Shown: positions 1-7,900, numbered from the stretch's first letter. The stretch is 64,000 bases of DNA from Corynebacterium vitaeruminis DSM 20294 (GCF_000550805.1 NZ_CP004353.1:124001-188000), one strand, 5' to 3'. Notes: a model not told the origin generated them from the sequence alone. Made by a program: numbers and translations.

Positions 1-1
1 G

Positions 2-352
2 CCGCTGCCGCTGCTCGGCGATGACTCCGCAGCCAACCCGACCGAGGTCGCCCAGGCCGCCCTCGCAGCCTGCATCTCGGTCGGCATCCAGGCGATTGCC
101 ACCAACCGCGGCGTGACCCTGACCAAGATCGACATCGACATCGTCGGCACCATCGACATCTCCCCCACCTGGGGCGTGGGCGACCTCGGCGAGCACAAGC
201 GCCCGGGCGTGTCCGACGTCCACGTTTCCGTCGACATCGACGGCGACGCCGACCGCGAGATCCTGCAGAAGATCGTCGACGACGCCATCGAGTGGTCGCC
301 GGTGGTCAACACCTACACCCGCCCCGCCAAGCTCACCCACGAGCTGGTCTAA
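2..352 (+). CDS. OsmC/Ohr-family protein, 3' part only
   Basis: The frame is open from the left edge and ends at TAA 350-352, so the start lies outside the window. The visible 116 residues match the C-terminal part of OsmC-like peroxiredoxins: a helix with NPTEVAQAALAACISVG, whose Cys sits where the resolving/peroxidatic Cys of the family lies, followed by alternating beta strands (TKIDIDIVGTIDIS) and a closing helix with WSPVVNTYTRPAKL. The family reduces organic hydroperoxides or handles reactive acyl and sulfur species with a Cys pair; only one Cys is visible here. An AGGAG-preceded oxygenase gene starts 48 bp downstream on the same strand, so co-transcription is likely. The family is fairly sure, the substrate is unknown. 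Confidence 0.75.
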   Translation, partial: PLPLLGDDSAANPTEVAQAALAACISVGIQAIATNRGVTLTKIDIDIVGTIDISPTWGVGDLGEHKRPGVSDVHVSVDIDGDADREILQKIVDDAIEWSPVVNTYTRPAKLTHELV

Positions 353-400
353 CCCCGCGCTGAGCGCCGGACACGAGAAACCCCTAGGAGCACCCCAGTC

Positions 401-1453
401 ATGACCACACTGATTCGCAAGCCCATCGAGCTTGAGCCGCTCATCCTCGCCGAGGAGGTTCGCAAGACCCTGGCCGACAACGCCAAGGCAGTCGACAAGA
501 ACGAGCTGCCCGCTCGCTACGGTATCGAGCTGCTGGGTTCGCTGGGGCTGTTCGAGTATTCTTCGCTTCTCGACGCCATTCGCGCCGAACGTGAAATCGC
601 CCGCGAGGACCTCTCTGTCGCCTTCGGCGGCTGGGCGCAGCTCATGGTCATCCGCTACCTCGAGGTCGGCGGCACCCCGCTGGCGCTCAAGCTGCGCGAC
701 GAGCTGCTCGCGGGCACCCGCCCGGGCGTTACCGCCATGGCCCCGTCCTTTAAGACCGCCGCCGGTGGAGGCTCCATCCCGCTCGCGGCCACCAAGGTCG
801 ACGGTGGCTACTCGATTAGCGGCAAGCTCAACTGGGCCTCCAACCTGGCCGAGGACTCCGTCATCGTCTCCTCCGCGGAGACCGCCGACGGCGAGCGCTT
901 CTTCTTCGTGGTCGAGGGCAACGCCGAAGGACTCGACCTAGGCAAGCCCTTCGGGCTGCTCGGCCTCAACGCCACTTCCTCCTCGTGGATCACCATCGAC
1001 GGACTAATCGTGCCCGAGGCCAACATCCTCTCCCGCGACTTCTTCGGCTTCCTCGCGCAGGTGCGCCCGGCCCTGTTCCTCCTGCAGACCTCCGAGTGCC
1101 TGGGTGTCGCCGAGTCCGCGATCGCCGCGGCCTCGACGAAGCTCACCGGCATGAACGAGGTCTTCGCCGACGACGTCTACCGCGTCGCAGGCGAGATCGA
1201 GGCGCTGATCGCCGAACAAGAAGAGCTCGCCCAGCAGGACGATCCCGATCAGGTCGCGCTCATCAAGCTGCGCCTTGCCGCGGCCCAGGCGACCGTGGAT
1301 GCGACCGCGCTCGAGGTCCGCACCGCCGGCGGCTCCGGCTACGCCTTCTCCTCCCCGGCGTCCCGACGCTTCCGCGAGGCTACCTTCCTCCCGGTGCAGT
1401 CGCCGAACGAGGCCCAGCTCAAGTGGCAGCTGGAGAAGCTGGGAGTAGCGTAA
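401..1453 (+). CDS. Acyl-CoA-dehydrogenase-fold flavin-dependent monooxygenase
   Basis: A 350-residue protein with the acyl-CoA dehydrogenase architecture: an N-terminal helical domain (residues about 10-110), a middle beta domain with GGYSISGKLNWASN and the FFVVEG strand (about 120-225), and a C-terminal four-helix domain ending in RTAGGSGYAFSSPASRRFREA. The ATG follows AGGAG at 387-391. The gene is followed 5 bp later by a flavin reductase, which argues for a reduced-flavin-using oxygenase (SfnC/DszC-like) rather than a beta-oxidation dehydrogenase, since two-component oxygenases are typically paired this way. The catalytic Glu of true acyl-CoA dehydrogenases is not evident. Substrate is not predictable; organosulfur or amine oxidation are the usual roles of such pairs. 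Confidence 0.75.
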   Translation: MTTLIRKPIELEPLILAEEVRKTLADNAKAVDKNELPARYGIELLGSLGLFEYSSLLDAIRAEREIAREDLSVAFGGWAQLMVIRYLEVGGTPLALKLRDELLAGTRPGVTAMAPSFKTAAGGGSIPLAATKVDGGYSISGKLNWASNLAEDSVIVSSAETADGERFFFVVEGNAEGLDLGKPFGLLGLNATSSSWITIDGLIVPEANILSRDFFGFLAQVRPALFLLQTSECLGVAESAIAAASTKLTGMNEVFADDVYRVAGEIEALIAEQEELAQQDDPDQVALIKLRLAAAQATVDATALEVRTAGGSGYAFSSPASRRFREATFLPVQSPNEAQLKWQLEKLGVA

Positions 1454-1458
1454 GGCCT

Positions 1459-1968
1459 ATGACTGCACCAACCGAAGCATCTGCGAGCGTCAGCGCGGAA
1501 CGCCTGCGTGAGACGGTGGGTACCTTCCCGTCCGGGGTCACGATCATCACTACAGTCGACGGCGGCGAGGACGTCGGCATGACCGTGAGTTCGTTTGCGT
1601 CGTTGTCTCTCGAACCCGCGATGGTGTCCTTCTCGCTGGCGCTGAGCTCGTCGAAGATCAAGCACTTCCGCGTGGGATCCCCGGTGGGCATCTCGGTGCT
1701 CGCCGATCACCAGGCCGAGTACGCGCGCCAGTTCTCCCGCAAGGTCGCCGACCGCTTCGAGGGCGTCGACGTCTGGCGTAACTCCGAGCCGAGGCTCATC
1801 ACCGACGCCGCCGCCTGGTTCGACGGGGAGATCGCCGCGGCCTACCCCGGCGGCGACCACACCATCTTCACCGTCTTGGTCAAGGAGTGCGGCACCCACG
1901 ACGAGGCCAAGCCGCTTCTTTACCAGCGCGGCCAGATGAACAACTGGAGCGTGGAGTACTCCATCTAG
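1459..1968 (+). CDS. Flavin reductase (NAD(P)H:FMN, HpaC-like)
   Basis: A 169-residue protein of the flavin-reductase-like, FMN-binding split-barrel family. Near the N-terminus it shows the family pattern GTFPSGVTIITT, then GMTVSSFASLSLEPAMVSFSLALSS (residues about 41-65), where the FMN phosphate is bound in relatives, and GISVLADHQAEYARQFS. The family supplies free reduced FMN or FAD to a partner oxygenase. The ATG lies 5 bp after the stop of the acyl-CoA-dehydrogenase-like gene, so the two form one translational unit and presumably one two-component monooxygenase. A strong hairpin terminator follows at 1989. Confidence 0.85.
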   Translation: MTAPTEASASVSAERLRETVGTFPSGVTIITTVDGGEDVGMTVSSFASLSLEPAMVSFSLALSSSKIKHFRVGSPVGISVLADHQAEYARQFSRKVADRFEGVDVWRNSEPRLITDAAAWFDGEIAAAYPGGDHTIFTVLVKECGTHDEAKPLLYQRGQMNNWSVEYSI

Positions 1969-1988
1969 GCCCGTATTACCTTCCCGAG

Positions 1989-2020
1989 ACCCACGGCACA
2001 GTATGTGCCGTGGGTTTTCT
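1989..2020 (+). terminator. Rho-independent terminator
   Basis: A perfect 12-bp stem (ACCCACGGCACA, loop GTA) is followed by TTTTCT. It closes the OsmC/monooxygenase/flavin reductase unit. Confidence 0.85.
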
Positions 2021-2021
2021 C

Positions 2022-2035
2022 ATGACATTTGTCAT
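2022..2035. promoter_or_regulatory. Perfect 14-bp palindrome, candidate operator of the ABC-transporter/two-component operon
   Basis: ATGACATTTGTCAT reads the same on both strands. It lies just after the preceding terminator and 58 bp upstream of the ABC ATPase ATG, where an activator of the operon would bind. The obvious candidate is the NarL-type regulator encoded by the last gene. The binding is inference. Confidence 0.4.
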
Positions 2036-2093
2036 CCAAACCCATGGCATATGGCACTACCTGCGCAAACGTCGCGTCGGCAGGATAGGAGCC

Positions 2094-3083
2094 ATGAGGA
2101 ACGCACAGTCACACAACAATCAAGGTCCCGTCGTCGAGGTCCGCGAGCTGACCCGAGTGTACGGGCTCAAGCCCAATCCCTGGGCGCTTACCCCCTCGCA
2201 ACGCGAGGGCCGCCCCACGGCCAGGCACCCCGGCTTCACCGCAGTCGACCGCGTCAGCTTCCACGTCCACGAGGGCGAGGTCTATGGTCTGCTCGGCACG
2301 AACGGCGCGGGCAAGTCCTCCACCCTAGAGGTCATCGAGGGACTCGCCCGCCCGACCAGCGGCGTGGTGCGGCTCTTCGGCAAGGACCCCGCCGCCGAAC
2401 GAGGGGCGATCCGGCCCCAGACCGGCATCATGCTCCAACGCGGCGGGCTGCCCCAAGAGCTCACGGTCCTAGAGACCTTGAAGCTGTGGGCCGGAATCAG
2501 CTCGCACCCGCGCCCGGTCGACGAGGTGCTCGAGGAAGTCGGGCTCGGCCACCGCCGAGGAAACAAGGTGGGCGGCCTGTCCGGCGGCGAGCAGCGCCGC
2601 TTGGATCTTGCCTGCGCCCTGCTCAACGACCCGAAGCTGCTCTTTCTCGACGAACCGACCACCGGGCTGGACCCGGAGTCCCGCTACAACACGTGGGAGC
2701 TGCTGCGCGGGCTCAAAAAGCGCGGGGTCACGATGATCCTGACCACCCACTACCTGGAGGAAGCGGAGCATCTGTGCGACCGCATCGCCATCATGCACGA
2801 AGGTCGCATCCAGATAGAGGGCACACTGGCAGACATCGTCTCCTCCCAACCCTCACACATCACCTTCACCCCGAAGTCCGGGGCATCGCTTCCGCCGCTG
2901 CCCGAGCGCCTGCGCGGCGCGGTCCTTATCAGCGACAGCGAGATCCAGATCGCAAGCAGCGACCTTCAGGCCGACGCGCTGGAGGTCCTGCGCTGGGCCG
3001 ATACCCACGGACTTAGTCTCGGCGGCTTTTCCGCCACACCCGCAAGCCTTGACAACGTCTTCCTGTCGATCGCCGGCCGATAG
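2094..3083 (+). CDS. ABC exporter ATP-binding protein
   Basis: A 329-residue ABC ATPase of the drug/antibiotic (DrrA-like) export class. Walker A GTNGAGKS at residues 68-75, signature LSGGEQRR at 162-169, Walker B LLFLDEP at 182-188 and the H-loop His at about 219 are all intact. An insertion of about 20 residues (NPWALTPSQREGRPTARHP) lies between the first strand and the Walker A domain. The ATG is chosen because AGGATAGGAG precedes it closely. It is followed by its permease 27 bp downstream and then by a sensor kinase and response regulator, a layout typical of self-protecting exporters that respond to cell-envelope stress or antibiotics. The exported substrate cannot be read from the sequence. 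Confidence 0.85.
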   Translation: MRNAQSHNNQGPVVEVRELTRVYGLKPNPWALTPSQREGRPTARHPGFTAVDRVSFHVHEGEVYGLLGTNGAGKSSTLEVIEGLARPTSGVVRLFGKDPAAERGAIRPQTGIMLQRGGLPQELTVLETLKLWAGISSHPRPVDEVLEEVGLGHRRGNKVGGLSGGEQRRLDLACALLNDPKLLFLDEPTTGLDPESRYNTWELLRGLKKRGVTMILTTHYLEEAEHLCDRIAIMHEGRIQIEGTLADIVSSQPSHITFTPKSGASLPPLPERLRGAVLISDSEIQIASSDLQADALEVLRWADTHGLSLGGFSATPASLDNVFLSIAGR

Positions 3084-3100
3084 GCGTCGACAAGCGAAAA
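3083..3100. repeat. Dispersed GGCGTCGACAAGC repeat, single copy
   Basis: GGCGTCGACAAGCGAAAA starts on the last base of the ATPase stop codon and ends just before the permease ribosome-binding site (GGAG). One member of a family seen about twenty times in the window. Confidence 0.6.
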
Positions 3101-3110
3101 GGAGAAGAAT

Positions 3111-3893
3111 ATGACTACAGTGAACCGACTTGCCACGCTCGCCCGCGCGGAGTGGCTGCAATTCCGCCGCAACAAGGTCATCTTGTTCATGGCGATCGTC
3201 ATTCCCCTGGGGATGCCGCTTCTCATGTGGCTCAACCTCGGCCCCGACAGCGGCACGGACAAGCAGCTCGTGGGCGCCGGGATGATGGAGCTCTACCTCA
3301 TGATGTCCCTGCTCATGGTGCTGTTTTACTCGGTGCTGTCGATGGCCACCACCCGCCGCGACGAGGGCGTGCTCAAGCGCCTGCGCACCGGCGAGGCACG
3401 CGACGGGGAGATTCTCGCCTCCATCGCCGTGCCAGGCGCGGCCATCGTCACCGTCTTCTTCCTCGTCATGGCGGGGATCCTCATCGGGGCTGGCTCGAGT
3501 CCCGTCAACTTCGTGCTGGTTCTCGCGGCGCTTCTCGTAGGGCTCGTCGTATACGCGAGCGCCGCGCTGCTGACCTGCTGCTTCACAAAGAACGCCGAGG
3601 CCGCCCAGCTGACGAGCATGCCGGTCATGGTGTTGGCCGTGCTGTCGATGAGTACGCTTCGCGCAAGCTTGCCGACGTCTATAGCGCGCATCGTGGAGGT
3701 CAATCCGTTCGCCTTCGTCGTCGACCTCGCAAGCCTGGGTTGGGCGGGAATCGACCCCGGAAGTGGCAAGGCGCTCGCGTCCATGGAGGTCCTCGCCTAT
3801 GCGGGTCGGCCCCTGGCGCTGTCCGCGATGTGGATCGTCGTGCTCGTCTGGAGCGCCGTGATCTACATGCGCTGGGACACCCACCGCGGATAG
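3111..3893 (+). CDS. ABC-2 type exporter permease
   Basis: A 260-residue integral membrane protein with about six hydrophobic segments (for example VILFMAIVIPLGMPLLMWL and the C-terminal ALSAMWIVVLVWSAVIYM), the usual size of ABC-2 permeases. The cytoplasmic loop after the second segment holds TTRRDEGVLKRLRTG, the conserved ABC-2 coupling region. It is preceded by GGAG and by the stop of the partner ATPase. Its stop codon TAG is also the beginning of TAGGCT, a -10-like hexamer placed 7 nt before the GTG of the sensor kinase, so the kinase and regulator may have their own leaderless transcript. Confidence 0.85.
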   Translation: MTTVNRLATLARAEWLQFRRNKVILFMAIVIPLGMPLLMWLNLGPDSGTDKQLVGAGMMELYLMMSLLMVLFYSVLSMATTRRDEGVLKRLRTGEARDGEILASIAVPGAAIVTVFFLVMAGILIGAGSSPVNFVLVLAALLVGLVVYASAALLTCCFTKNAEAAQLTSMPVMVLAVLSMSTLRASLPTSIARIVEVNPFAFVVDLASLGWAGIDPGSGKALASMEVLAYAGRPLALSAMWIVVLVWSAVIYMRWDTHRG

Positions 3894-3903
3894 GCTGGCG
3901 AGC

Positions 3904-4092
3904 GTGAACGTCGATCGCCTCCTCCACACCCCCTCCCCGCGGCTGCGCAGCCTACGGGGGCAAAGGGGGTTGTTCCTCTACATGCGCTACTCGGCGCACG
4001 CGATGACGCTCATCGTCCTTGCCCTGATGGGTGGGTTCGCGCTGCGCCTGTACAGCTACGAGGGGAGCTCCCCGTGGGCCAGCCCCTGGTGA
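3904..4092 (+). pseudogene. N-terminal piece of the sensor kinase, cut off by an in-frame TGA
   Basis: This 62-codon frame starts with GTG exactly 7 nt after TAGGCT (3891-3896) and encodes a cytoplasmic lead followed by one membrane segment (MTLIVLALMGGFALRLY). It stops at TGA 4090-4092. The same frame continues without another stop through Tyr-Ala-Ala-Ala into the kinase that can start at 4105. The stop replaces what would be Trp (TGG) in PW-W-Y. It is either a natural nonsense mutation, a sequencing error, or a real upstream ORF. The two pieces together would make a kinase of about 407 residues. Confidence 0.7.
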
Positions 4093-4104
4093 TACGCCGC
4101 CGCG

Positions 4105-5127
4105 ATGCTCATGGTCGCGCCAGCCGCGACCGCGAGCTGGGTGGTCGAGAACGCCCCCGACCTCAACCTTCAGCCGCGACCCACCTTCTACCGGGCGCTG
4201 GTCTGCGCGGTCGCGGTCGGAGCGGTGTGCCTCGGTCTAGCGCTGGGGCTCATGGTGCCAGCCACCGGCCTCGGCGAGCGCTATGGGTTCTTCGCGGCCG
4301 CGATGGTTTCGCTGTGGATGCTCGCCTGGGCGGTGGCTCCCTTCCTGCGCCTTCGGTGGCTGCTAGTGGCCGCGATCGTCGCGATGACCTACCTGCTCGC
4401 GCGGTGGGCGCGTTTCGACGAGGTCGGCTGGATCACCGTCATGCCGCTTTTGCTCTTCGGCACGATGGTGATGACCATGTGGATGCTCGGGGTGTTCAAG
4501 GAGCTCATGCGCGTCAAGGAGACGGAGGCCGCGCTGTCGGCGAGCGAGGAGCGGCTGCGCATCGCCCAGCAGCTGCACGACTCGCTGGGGCAGTCGCTGG
4601 CCGCGATGAGCCTCAAGGTGCAGGTCATCGACAAGGTGATGCGCAAGCAGGGGGTCGCCGATGCCAGCCCGATGCTAGTCGGGGAGGTGTCCGAGCTTCG
4701 CGCGTTGATTGCCGACACCAGCACACACATGCGCGAGGTCGTCCACGGATACCGGCAGGTCTCCCTCGACGAGGAGCTGCAGCGGGCGCGGTCGCTGCTG
4801 AGGGACTCCGGCATTGCAGTTTCGATCCGCGGGGGTGCCTCGGAGCTTTCCTGGCTGTCGGCGGAGCGGCGCCAGGTTGCCTCCTGGTTCGTACGGGAGG
4901 CCGCCACCAACGTTTTGCAACACGCGCGCGCCAGCACGGCCACGATCACGGTGTCCCCCTTCGTCGTGAGCGTGGACAATGACGGCGCGTCCGGCGAGCC
5001 CGGGAAGCTCAGCGGGCTCGAACATCTCAACCAGCGCGCCCAGCGCGTCGGGGGAAGCATCGCCGCCTCGCAGCACGGCGGCGAGTTTTGCTCGACCCTC
5101 ACGTTCGACACGGAAGGACCACAGTGA
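4105..5127 (+). CDS. Sensor histidine kinase (HisKA_3/NarL-type partner), probably 5'-truncated
   Basis: A 340-residue remainder of a membrane sensor kinase. Several membrane helices occupy residues about 30-132, then comes a coiled linker (KELMRVKETEAALSASEERL) and the HisKA_3 dimerization helix RIAQQLHDSLGQSLAAMS with the phospho-acceptor His at about 158. The C-terminal ATPase has the N-box EAATNVLQHA and a DNDG G1 motif. No clear ribosome-binding site precedes ATG 4105, so efficient translation depends on readthrough or on reinitiation after the TGA at 4090. Its stop overlaps the GTG of the response regulator (GTGA). If the first transmembrane segment is lost, signal perception is probably impaired although the catalytic half is complete. 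Confidence 0.75.
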   Translation: MLMVAPAATASWVVENAPDLNLQPRPTFYRALVCAVAVGAVCLGLALGLMVPATGLGERYGFFAAAMVSLWMLAWAVAPFLRLRWLLVAAIVAMTYLLARWARFDEVGWITVMPLLLFGTMVMTMWMLGVFKELMRVKETEAALSASEERLRIAQQLHDSLGQSLAAMSLKVQVIDKVMRKQGVADASPMLVGEVSELRALIADTSTHMREVVHGYRQVSLDEELQRARSLLRDSGIAVSIRGGASELSWLSAERRQVASWFVREAATNVLQHARASTATITVSPFVVSVDNDGASGEPGKLSGLEHLNQRAQRVGGSIAASQHGGEFCSTLTFDTEGPQ

Positions 5128-5771
5128 CTGACGCGACCGACACACCTGGCACGATCCCCGGCTCGATCACGGTGCACATCACCGACGACGAGTCCCTTAT
5201 CGCGAGCTCGCTGGCGACGCTTCTCAGGCTCGAAGACGACATCGAGGTCGTGGGCACCTCCGGCACCGGCGAGCAGCTGCTTGAGGCGCTGGCCACGAGG
5301 CCCGTCCCGGACGTGGTCGTCCTCGACCTGCACATGCCGGGGATCGACGGGATCACCACCGCGGAACAGGCGCTGGCGGACCACCCCGGGCTGGCGGTGC
5401 TCATCGTGACCTCGCACGCGCGCCCGCGCGGGCTCAAGCGGGCGCTCGCGGTGGGCGTGCGCGGCTTTCTGCCCAAGACCGCCGATGCCAACGAGTTCGC
5501 CGACGCCATCCGGGCGCTGAAGAAGGGCAGGAAGTACATCGACCAGGAGCTCGCCGCCGCGGCGCTCGACATGGAGGCCTCCCCGCTCACGGAGCGGGAG
5601 GTGGAGGTGCTCGAGCAGGCGGGAACCGGTGCCAGCGTCAACGACATCGCCGCAGCGGTGCACCTTGCGCCGGGCACCGCGCGCAACTACCTCAGCTCGG
5701 CGATCGCCAAGACCGGCGCGATCAACCGCATCGACGCCTTCCACAAGGCGCGCGAGGCGGGCTGGATCTAG
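5124..5771 (+). CDS. Two-component response regulator, NarL/FixJ (LuxR) family
   Basis: A 215-residue regulator. The receiver has acidic residues DD at 21-22, phospho-acceptor Asp at about 68 ([10 protein letters not shown]) and the conserved Lys in LPKTADA. The C-terminal LuxR-type helix-turn-helix runs [36 protein letters not shown], followed by the dimer helix. The GTG start overlaps the kinase stop by one base step (GTGA), so the pair is translationally coupled. It most likely controls the ABC exporter in the same operon, possibly through the palindrome at 2022-2035. Even if the kinase is broken the regulator itself is intact. Confidence 0.88.
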   Translation: MTDATDTPGTIPGSITVHITDDESLIASSLATLLRLEDDIEVVGTSGTGEQLLEALATRPVPDVVVLDLHMPGIDGITTAEQALADHPGLAVLIVTSHARPRGLKRALAVGVRGFLPKTADANEFADAIRALKKGRKYIDQELAAAALDMEASPLTEREVEVLEQAGTGASVNDIAAAVHLAPGTARNYLSSAIAKTGAINRIDAFHKAREAGWI

Positions 5772-5964
5772 GCCCGCCCCGTCTCCAACGCCACAACCGT
5801 CCTCGCCGTGCCCTGGTCCCGCGCCGGGCCTATCCCATCGCACTCATTGCTTCGCGTTCATTTCATCGCGGCGCAGGAGCGGGTACCCTCGGCTGGTAGA
5901 GATTCCCATTACCGGGCAACCGGGCAGTGGGCACCCGCACCACCGGAAGAAAGGCACACTGACC

Positions 5965-6288
5965 ATGATCGTCACCACCACCCCCACCGTCGATGGGCGA
6001 CAGATTTCCGAGTACCTCCGCGTCGTCGCCGGCGAGACCATCGTGGGCATCAACGTGTTCAAGGACATCGCCGCTGGATTCCGTAACTTGGTCGGCGGCC
6101 GCAGCCAGTCCTACGAGGACGAGGTCAACCGCGCCCGTGAGACCGCGCTGGCCGAGATGGTCGACCGCGCCATCGCCCTCGGCGCGGACGGCGTCGTCGG
6201 TGTGGACCTCGACTACGAGACCTTGGGTACCGACAACGGCATGATGATGGTCTCTGCCACCGGCACAGCCGTGAAGTTCGCGCTCTAA
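5965..6288 (+). CDS. YbjQ family (heavy-metal-binding/DUF74) protein
   Basis: A 107-residue protein with the full YbjQ/UPF0145 pattern: a start [28 protein letters not shown] (the VxGExVxG-type strand), then a helix with [36 protein letters not shown] and a closing strand [13 protein letters not shown]. The family forms pentamers and is of unclear function; heavy-metal binding is only a domain-database label. The ATG is chosen because GAAAGG lies 8 nt upstream and homologues begin with this Met. It stands alone between the response regulator and an S4 gene. Confidence 0.85.
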   Translation: MIVTTTPTVDGRQISEYLRVVAGETIVGINVFKDIAAGFRNLVGGRSQSYEDEVNRARETALAEMVDRAIALGADGVVGVDLDYETLGTDNGMMMVSATGTAVKFAL

Positions 6289-6353
6289 GCGCGGGTAGAC
6301 AACAGGGGGACGGGGTCCAAAGGCATGCATGTCACCCAGTTAGACTGGTGGGC

Positions 6354-6647
6354 ATGCAACCTCAGGATGTCACGATTCGTGACCAAGAAATCAAGCTGGG
6401 CCAGTTCATTAAGCTGGCCAGCCTCGTCGAGACGGGCGGCGCGGCCAAGGAGGTCATTGCCAACGGGGAAGTGACTGTCAACGGTAGCGTCGATACGCGC
6501 CGCGGCAAGACGCTGCGCGACGGCGACGTGGTCTGCGTGGGCAACCTCTGTGCGCGCGTTGTCGCAGGTGTTACCGACGATGACGATTACTTTGATGAGG
6601 CCACGGCCGACGATGACTTTGACCCCGAAGTGTGGAGGAACATGTAA
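6354..6647 (+). CDS. S4-domain RNA-binding protein (YbcJ-like)
   Basis: A 97-residue protein that is mostly one S4 domain: IKLGQFIKLASLVETGGAAKEVIANGEVTVNGSVDTRRGKTLRDGDVV, with an acidic tail DDDDYFDEATADDDFDPEVW. Such single S4 proteins bind structured RNA or ribosomes. ATG 6354 is preferred over GTG 6348 because TAGACT (6341-6346) sits 7 nt before it, which predicts a leaderless mRNA; the GTG would lie in the spacer. Its stop TAA overlaps the ATG of the next gene (TAATG), so translation is coupled. Confidence 0.85.
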   Translation: MQPQDVTIRDQEIKLGQFIKLASLVETGGAAKEVIANGEVTVNGSVDTRRGKTLRDGDVVCVGNLCARVVAGVTDDDDYFDEATADDDFDPEVWRNM

Positions 6648-7465
6648 TGCCCGCTTTCCAAGCCGAATCCGGCATGCCCTACTGGATCGACCTGACTACT
6701 TCCGACGTGCGCAAGTCGTCGCACTTTTACTCCGAGCTTCTGGGCTGGGAGGTCGCTGAGGTCAGCGACGGTTACCGCATCGCCCGCGTCCAGGGGCTGC
6801 CCGTGGCGGGCTTTGTCCAGCGCCCCGAGGAGGACAACCAGCCGGACACGTGGGTGACCTACTTCCTCTCCGGCGACATCGCGGGCGAGTGCGAGCGCGT
6901 CGTCGAGCTGGGCGGACGCGTGTTGGTCGCGCCCACCGAGGTGCACCTGGGCCAGATGGCCATCCTCGTGGACACCGCTGGCGCGATGTTCGGTCTCATC
7001 CAGCCCGGCGGCGAGGACTCCTTCATCGCGGCCGGTGAGCCGGGCACCCCGGTCTGGCACGAGCTGACCTGCGTCACCGCCTACGACAAGGCCTGCGAGT
7101 TTTACCCCGCGCTGTTCGAGTGGATGACCTCCACGCTTGAGGGCGAGGGATTCAACTACACCACCGCGCTCGTCGATGGCGCGGCGTTTGCTGGCATTTT
7201 CGACGCCAAGGGCCAGTTCCCGCCCCAGGTCCCGAGCTTCTGGCAGACCTACCTGGGTGTTCTCGACATCGACGCCGCCGTCGCGCGCGTCCCCGAGCTG
7301 GGCGGCGAGGTCATCCGCGAGCCGTGGGACTCCGAGTTCGGCCGCATGTCGATCATCGCCGATTCCACCGGCGCGACCGTCACGCTCTGCGAGGTCGACG
7401 AGCCCGTCGAAGAGGGCAGCGAGTCCGACCCGCTGGAAGGCATCGATTTGGAGGGGCTGCTCTAA
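6647..7465 (+). CDS. VOC-family (glyoxalase/bleomycin-resistance fold) protein, two tandem domains
   Basis: A 272-residue protein with two vicinal-oxygen-chelate domains: PYWIDLTTSDVRKSSHFYSELLGWEV (residues about 6-30) and again VWHELTCVTAYDKACEFYPALFEWMT (about 134-160). The second domain has its own closing segment with GGEVIREPWDSEFGRMSIIADSTGATVTLCE. Tandem VOC proteins of this length are common in actinobacteria and usually have no assigned substrate. The start overlaps the S4 gene stop. A hairpin formed by the dispersed repeat family follows at 7483. Confidence 0.82.
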   Translation: MPAFQAESGMPYWIDLTTSDVRKSSHFYSELLGWEVAEVSDGYRIARVQGLPVAGFVQRPEEDNQPDTWVTYFLSGDIAGECERVVELGGRVLVAPTEVHLGQMAILVDTAGAMFGLIQPGGEDSFIAAGEPGTPVWHELTCVTAYDKACEFYPALFEWMTSTLEGEGFNYTTALVDGAAFAGIFDAKGQFPPQVPSFWQTYLGVLDIDAAVARVPELGGEVIREPWDSEFGRMSIIADSTGATVTLCEVDEPVEEGSESDPLEGIDLEGLL

Positions 7466-7482
7466 CCACTTCGAAAAAGGAC

Positions 7483-7521
7483 ACCGTAGGCTTTCGGCAT
7501 TTGCTTGCCGACGCCTACGGT
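7483..7521. repeat. Paired dispersed repeat forming a double-stem hairpin
   Basis: ACCGTAGGC (7483-7491) pairs with GCCTACGGT (7513-7521), and inside it TCGGCA pairs with TGCCGA. The inner part contains GCTTGCCGACGCC, a variant of the dispersed repeat core. It lies 18 bp after the VOC gene and lacks a T-run. Confidence 0.65.
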
Positions 7522-7600
7522 TGTGTTTCTCAAGCCCCGACCGCATGCCCCGGGCATCGTGTTGCACATAGCGGCTAGGCGTTGGCCTAAGGTAGGCCGC

Positions 7601-7900
7601 ATGGTCGAGTCACTTGAGCTTTCCGACGCCACGGAGCGCGTCCTCCAAGCCTGCGAACGGATACCCAGCGGCTGTGTCGCATCCTACGGCGAGGTCGGCG
7701 TGCAAGCAGGTCTCGGTGCCAGGCAGGTCGGGCGGATCATGCGCGAGCACGGCCATCTCGTGTGCTGGTGGCGGGTGGTGCGGGCCGACGGCTCCTCGGC
7801 GGTCGCCGATCGCGCCCGTGCGCACTGGGATGAGGAAGGCATCGCTCACGATGGCGAGCGGGTGGACATGCGCGCGCACCGCTTCGAGTGGGACGGATAA
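7601..7900 (+). CDS. Alkyltransferase-like protein (MGMT-fold, no active-site Cys)
   Basis: A 99-residue protein equal to the DNA-binding domain of O6-alkylguanine-DNA alkyltransferases: helix with VLQACERIPSGCVASYGEV, wing, recognition helix GARQVGRIMREH and the strand VCWWRVVRADG. In true MGMT the last strand is PCHRV; here Trp (residue 56) stands where the alkyl-accepting Cys should be, as in ATL proteins, and even the usual following His is replaced by Trp (CWWRV). ATLs bind alkylated guanine and hand it to nucleotide excision repair. TAAGGT (7588-7593) lies 7 nt before the ATG, which predicts a leaderless mRNA and decides the start. A terminator follows directly. Confidence 0.85.
   Translation: MVESLELSDATERVLQACERIPSGCVASYGEVGVQAGLGARQVGRIMREHGHLVCWWRVVRADGSSAVADRARAHWDEEGIAHDGERVDMRAHRFEWDG

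Noticed and set aside
4090..4092. Selenocysteine or recoding of the in-frame TGA
   Set aside because: No stem-loop suited to a bacterial SECIS is evident after the TGA, and the position would be Trp in the uninterrupted protein, so a nonsense change or error is simpler.
4389..5843. A 484-codon open frame on the minus strand across the kinase and regulator
   Set aside because: Antisense shadow; kinase and response regulator motifs are unambiguous on the plus strand and the minus translation has no motif.
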